Source of the DNA: DASXMR01 sp036495525
GTDB taxonomy: Bacteria; Actinomycetota; Actinomycetes; Streptosporangiales; Streptosporangiaceae
NCBI GenBank assembly: GCA_036495525.1
Contig: DASXMR010000135.1
Location: 1-59,880 of the forward strand
DNA length: 59,880 bases
Direction of reading: 5' to 3'
Below the pieces are notes generated by a model. The model was given only the letters and a program-made list of their open reading frames with translations. It searched no databases and was not told where the DNA came from. The translations under genes and the position numbers were made by a program. The stretch's first letter is position 1. Each line of letters starts with the position of its first letter. Positions 58,152 through 59,880 of the stretch are shown one piece after another.

Positions 58152-59855
58152 TTAGAGAGCAGCCAGCTCCGCGGCGAGGTCATCGAGCCCGAGCGCGCCG
58201 AGCGACAGCGCCGCCATGTGCCATGACTTCAGGTCGAAGCTGCTGCCGCTGGCGGCCTGCGCGGCTGACCGGCCCTCCAGCCAGGCACGCTCGCCCAGCT
58301 TGTAGCTGATCGCCTGGCCGGGAGCGCCCAGGTAGCGAATAATCTCGCTGGCGATGAACTCCGGGTCACGGCCGCAGTGCGTCACGAAGAACTTCTCCGC
58401 CAGCTCGGGCGTCCACCGCTGGCCGGCGCCGTCCGGCCAGTCAGCCGGGATCTCCAGCTGCAGGTGCATGCCGATGTCGACGATCACCCGGATCGCGCGC
58501 ATGTTCTCGGCGTCCAGGAAGCCGAGCCGCCTGCCGGGATCGCTCAGGTAGCCGAGCTCGTCCATCAGCCGCTCCGCGTACAGCGCCCAGCCCTCGCTGC
58601 ACGCTGACACGCCGCCGACGCTGGTCTGGTACATCGACAGCTGATCTGACAAGTGCGTCCACTGCGCGATCTGCAGGTGGTGACCAGGTACCCCCTCGTG
58701 GTACCAGGTGCTCACCAGGCCCCACAGCGGGAACCTGTCCTTGCCGAGGGTCGGCAGCCAGGTTCGGCCGGGGCGGGAGAAGTCCCTGGTCGGGCCCGAG
58801 TAATAGGGCGCGGCGGCGCTGCCAGGCGGGGCGATCATCGCCTGCACGACCTTCACCCGGTCGGCCAGGTCGAAGTGCGTCCCGTCCAGGTTCTCGATCG
58901 CCTCGTCCATCAGCTGCTGCAACCGCAGCCTGATCTCCTCGACTCCGTCCACGGCCTCGCCGTGCTGTTCCAGGTGCCGCATCGCCTCGATCGCCGTGGC
59001 GCCGGGCAGTACCCGCTGCGCTTCCTGCGTCATCTGCGCCTGCAGCTCGCGGAATTGCGCCCAGCCCCATTCGTAGGCGTCGACCGGGTCGAGGTTGCTG
59101 CCGCACCAGGTCCGCACGCCGGTCCGGTAGCGCTGCTCGCCGGCCGCGTCCGGCGCGCCGTCGGCGCGCGGCAGGTAGTCCTCGGTGAGCCAGCGGCGCA
59201 ATTCCTCGACGCTGGCCGAAGCCCCGGTCGCGGCGCGATCCAGGTCGGCCCGCAGCGCCGGCGACACGTCGGCCTGCTCGGTGAACCCGGCGAACCAGCC
59301 ACGCCCGCCGGCTGCCGCGCTCCACTGCGCGAGCTGCCCGGTCATGGTGCTGACCTGCCGGGGCGCGGCCACCAGCCGGCGCGCCGCGCCCTCCGCCAGT
59401 GCCGCGCGGTAGCTGCCGAGCGCGTCGCCCACCCTGGCCATCCGGCGGGCGATGACGGCCCAGTCCTCCTCGGTGGCGGCTGGCATGCCGAGGAAGCCGG
59501 ACCTGACCCGCGATGGCGGCGCGAAGATGTTCGACACCTGCCGCAGGTGCTCGCCCTGCGCGCTGGCCGCCAGCCGGGCCTCAAGCCGCTCCCGCAGCAG
59601 CCCGGCGCAGCGGCGCTCGTCACCGTCAGCGACCCCGACGGCGACCGCCTCGCCGAGCCTGGCGAGGGTGGCGCGGTCCAGGTCGTCGGCCGCCTGCTGG
59701 CCGGCGGGCGAGTAGTCAGGCAGCCGGTCGTCATCCCGGCGCAGCCCGAGCTGGGTGGAGATCAGCGGGTCAAGCTCCGCACGCGCGAGCACGTAGGCGT
59801 CGGCCACGTCGCGAACAGCACGCGGCCCTGGGCTGGTGTCAGTGATGTCCGGCAT
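58152..59855 (-). CDS. DUF885 family putative zinc metallopeptidase
   Basis: The 567-aa helical protein has WYHEGVPGHHLQIAQWTHLS (about residue 386), a zinc-site pattern with His-Glu and a following His, and SEGWALYAERLMDELGYLSD, the third-ligand helix. These two motifs define DUF885, whose members are predicted peptidases related to carboxypeptidase Taq-like folds. No signal peptide is present, so it is cytoplasmic. ATG 59855 precedes PDITDTSPGPRAVRDVADAY. It lies upstream of the ABC pair on the same strand with 55 bp between. Confidence 0.85.
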   Translation of the reverse strand: MPDITDTSPGPRAVRDVADAYVLARAELDPLISTQLGLRRDDDRLPDYSPAGQQAADDLDRATLARLGEAVAVGVADGDERRCAGLLRERLEARLAASAQGEHLRQVSNIFAPPSRVRSGFLGMPAATEEDWAVIARRMARVGDALGSYRAALAEGAARRLVAAPRQVSTMTGQLAQWSAAAGGRGWFAGFTEQADVSPALRADLDRAATGASASVEELRRWLTEDYLPRADGAPDAAGEQRYRTGVRTWCGSNLDPVDAYEWGWAQFRELQAQMTQEAQRVLPGATAIEAMRHLEQHGEAVDGVEEIRLRLQQLMDEAIENLDGTHFDLADRVKVVQAMIAPPGSAAAPYYSGPTRDFSRPGRTWLPTLGKDRFPLWGLVSTWYHEGVPGHHLQIAQWTHLSDQLSMYQTSVGGVSACSEGWALYAERLMDELGYLSDPGRRLGFLDAENMRAIRVIVDIGMHLQLEIPADWPDGAGQRWTPELAEKFFVTHCGRDPEFIASEIIRYLGAPGQAISYKLGERAWLEGRSAAQAASGSSFDLKSWHMAALSLGALGLDDLAAELAAL

Positions 59856-59880
59856 AGCACAATATTCTGCACCCTCGCCG

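Overview
This window is chromosomal DNA of a very GC-rich (visibly about 70 percent) actinobacterium. The lineage call rests on marker families: WhiA, a WhiB protein, Lsr2, RbpA, GarA, an FtsR-like MerR regulator and OpcA. Two blocks also keep the gene order known from mycobacteria and streptomycetes: pgsA to garA to MerR to DUF151 to MerR to gcvP, and uvrC-rapZ-yvcK-whiA-gap-pgk-tpiA-secG-rbpA. Genus cannot be fixed from the sequence. I see no tRNA, rRNA, CRISPR array, insertion sequence, phage gene or replication origin.

Layout. 1-2.4 kb: the start of an M20-type amidohydrolase, a decayed LLM oxidoreductase/SCP2 relic, and an orphan CcdA-like membrane protein. 2.4-5.1 kb: a MetE-like zinc methyltransferase behind a strong palindrome, and a flavin disulfide oxidoreductase with an unusual C-terminus. 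5.2-8.7 kb: the most distinctive locus. It has S-adenosylmethionine decarboxylase (speD) divergent from a translationally coupled set: branched-polyamine synthase BpsA, GNAT acyltransferase, FkbH-type glyceryl-ACP synthase and a free-standing acyl carrier protein. 8.9-11.6 kb: thiolase and a CPA2 antiporter. 11.7-21.6 kb: the pgsA/GDP-mannose/garA/ftsR/DUF151/MerR/gcvP block, with a glycine riboswitch in front of gcvP. 21.7-24.2 kb: pxpA, an HpnB-like glycosyltransferase and a cupin.

24.2-33.1 kb: the uvrC-rapZ-yvcK-whiA cluster, then lower glycolysis (gap, pgk, tpiA), secG and rbpA. 33.1-38.9 kb: a minus-strand run of cysH, acyl-CoA dehydrogenase, glgX and a RibD-like reductase. 39-46.6 kb: whiB, a long disordered protein, lsr2, mscS, an acetate-type transporter, a TrmH/SpoU methyltransferase and an RCK-type NAD-binding membrane protein. 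46.7-53.3 kb: a complete pentose phosphate operon read on the minus strand (tkt, tal, zwf, opcA, pgl). 53.4-59.9 kb: hydrolase, heme A synthase (ctaA), an EamA exporter, an ABC-2 exporter pair and a DUF885 metallopeptidase-like protein.

Central carbon metabolism dominates: triose phosphate enzymes, the oxidative and non-oxidative pentose phosphate pathway, RapZ/YvcK regulators, and GarA (a 2-oxoglutarate-node regulator) near glycine cleavage. The polyamine/ACP locus is the best candidate for an undescribed system. I infer that an ACP-bound, possibly glyceryl-derived, acyl group could be transferred to a branched polyamine. That inference rests on family assignments and operon structure only.
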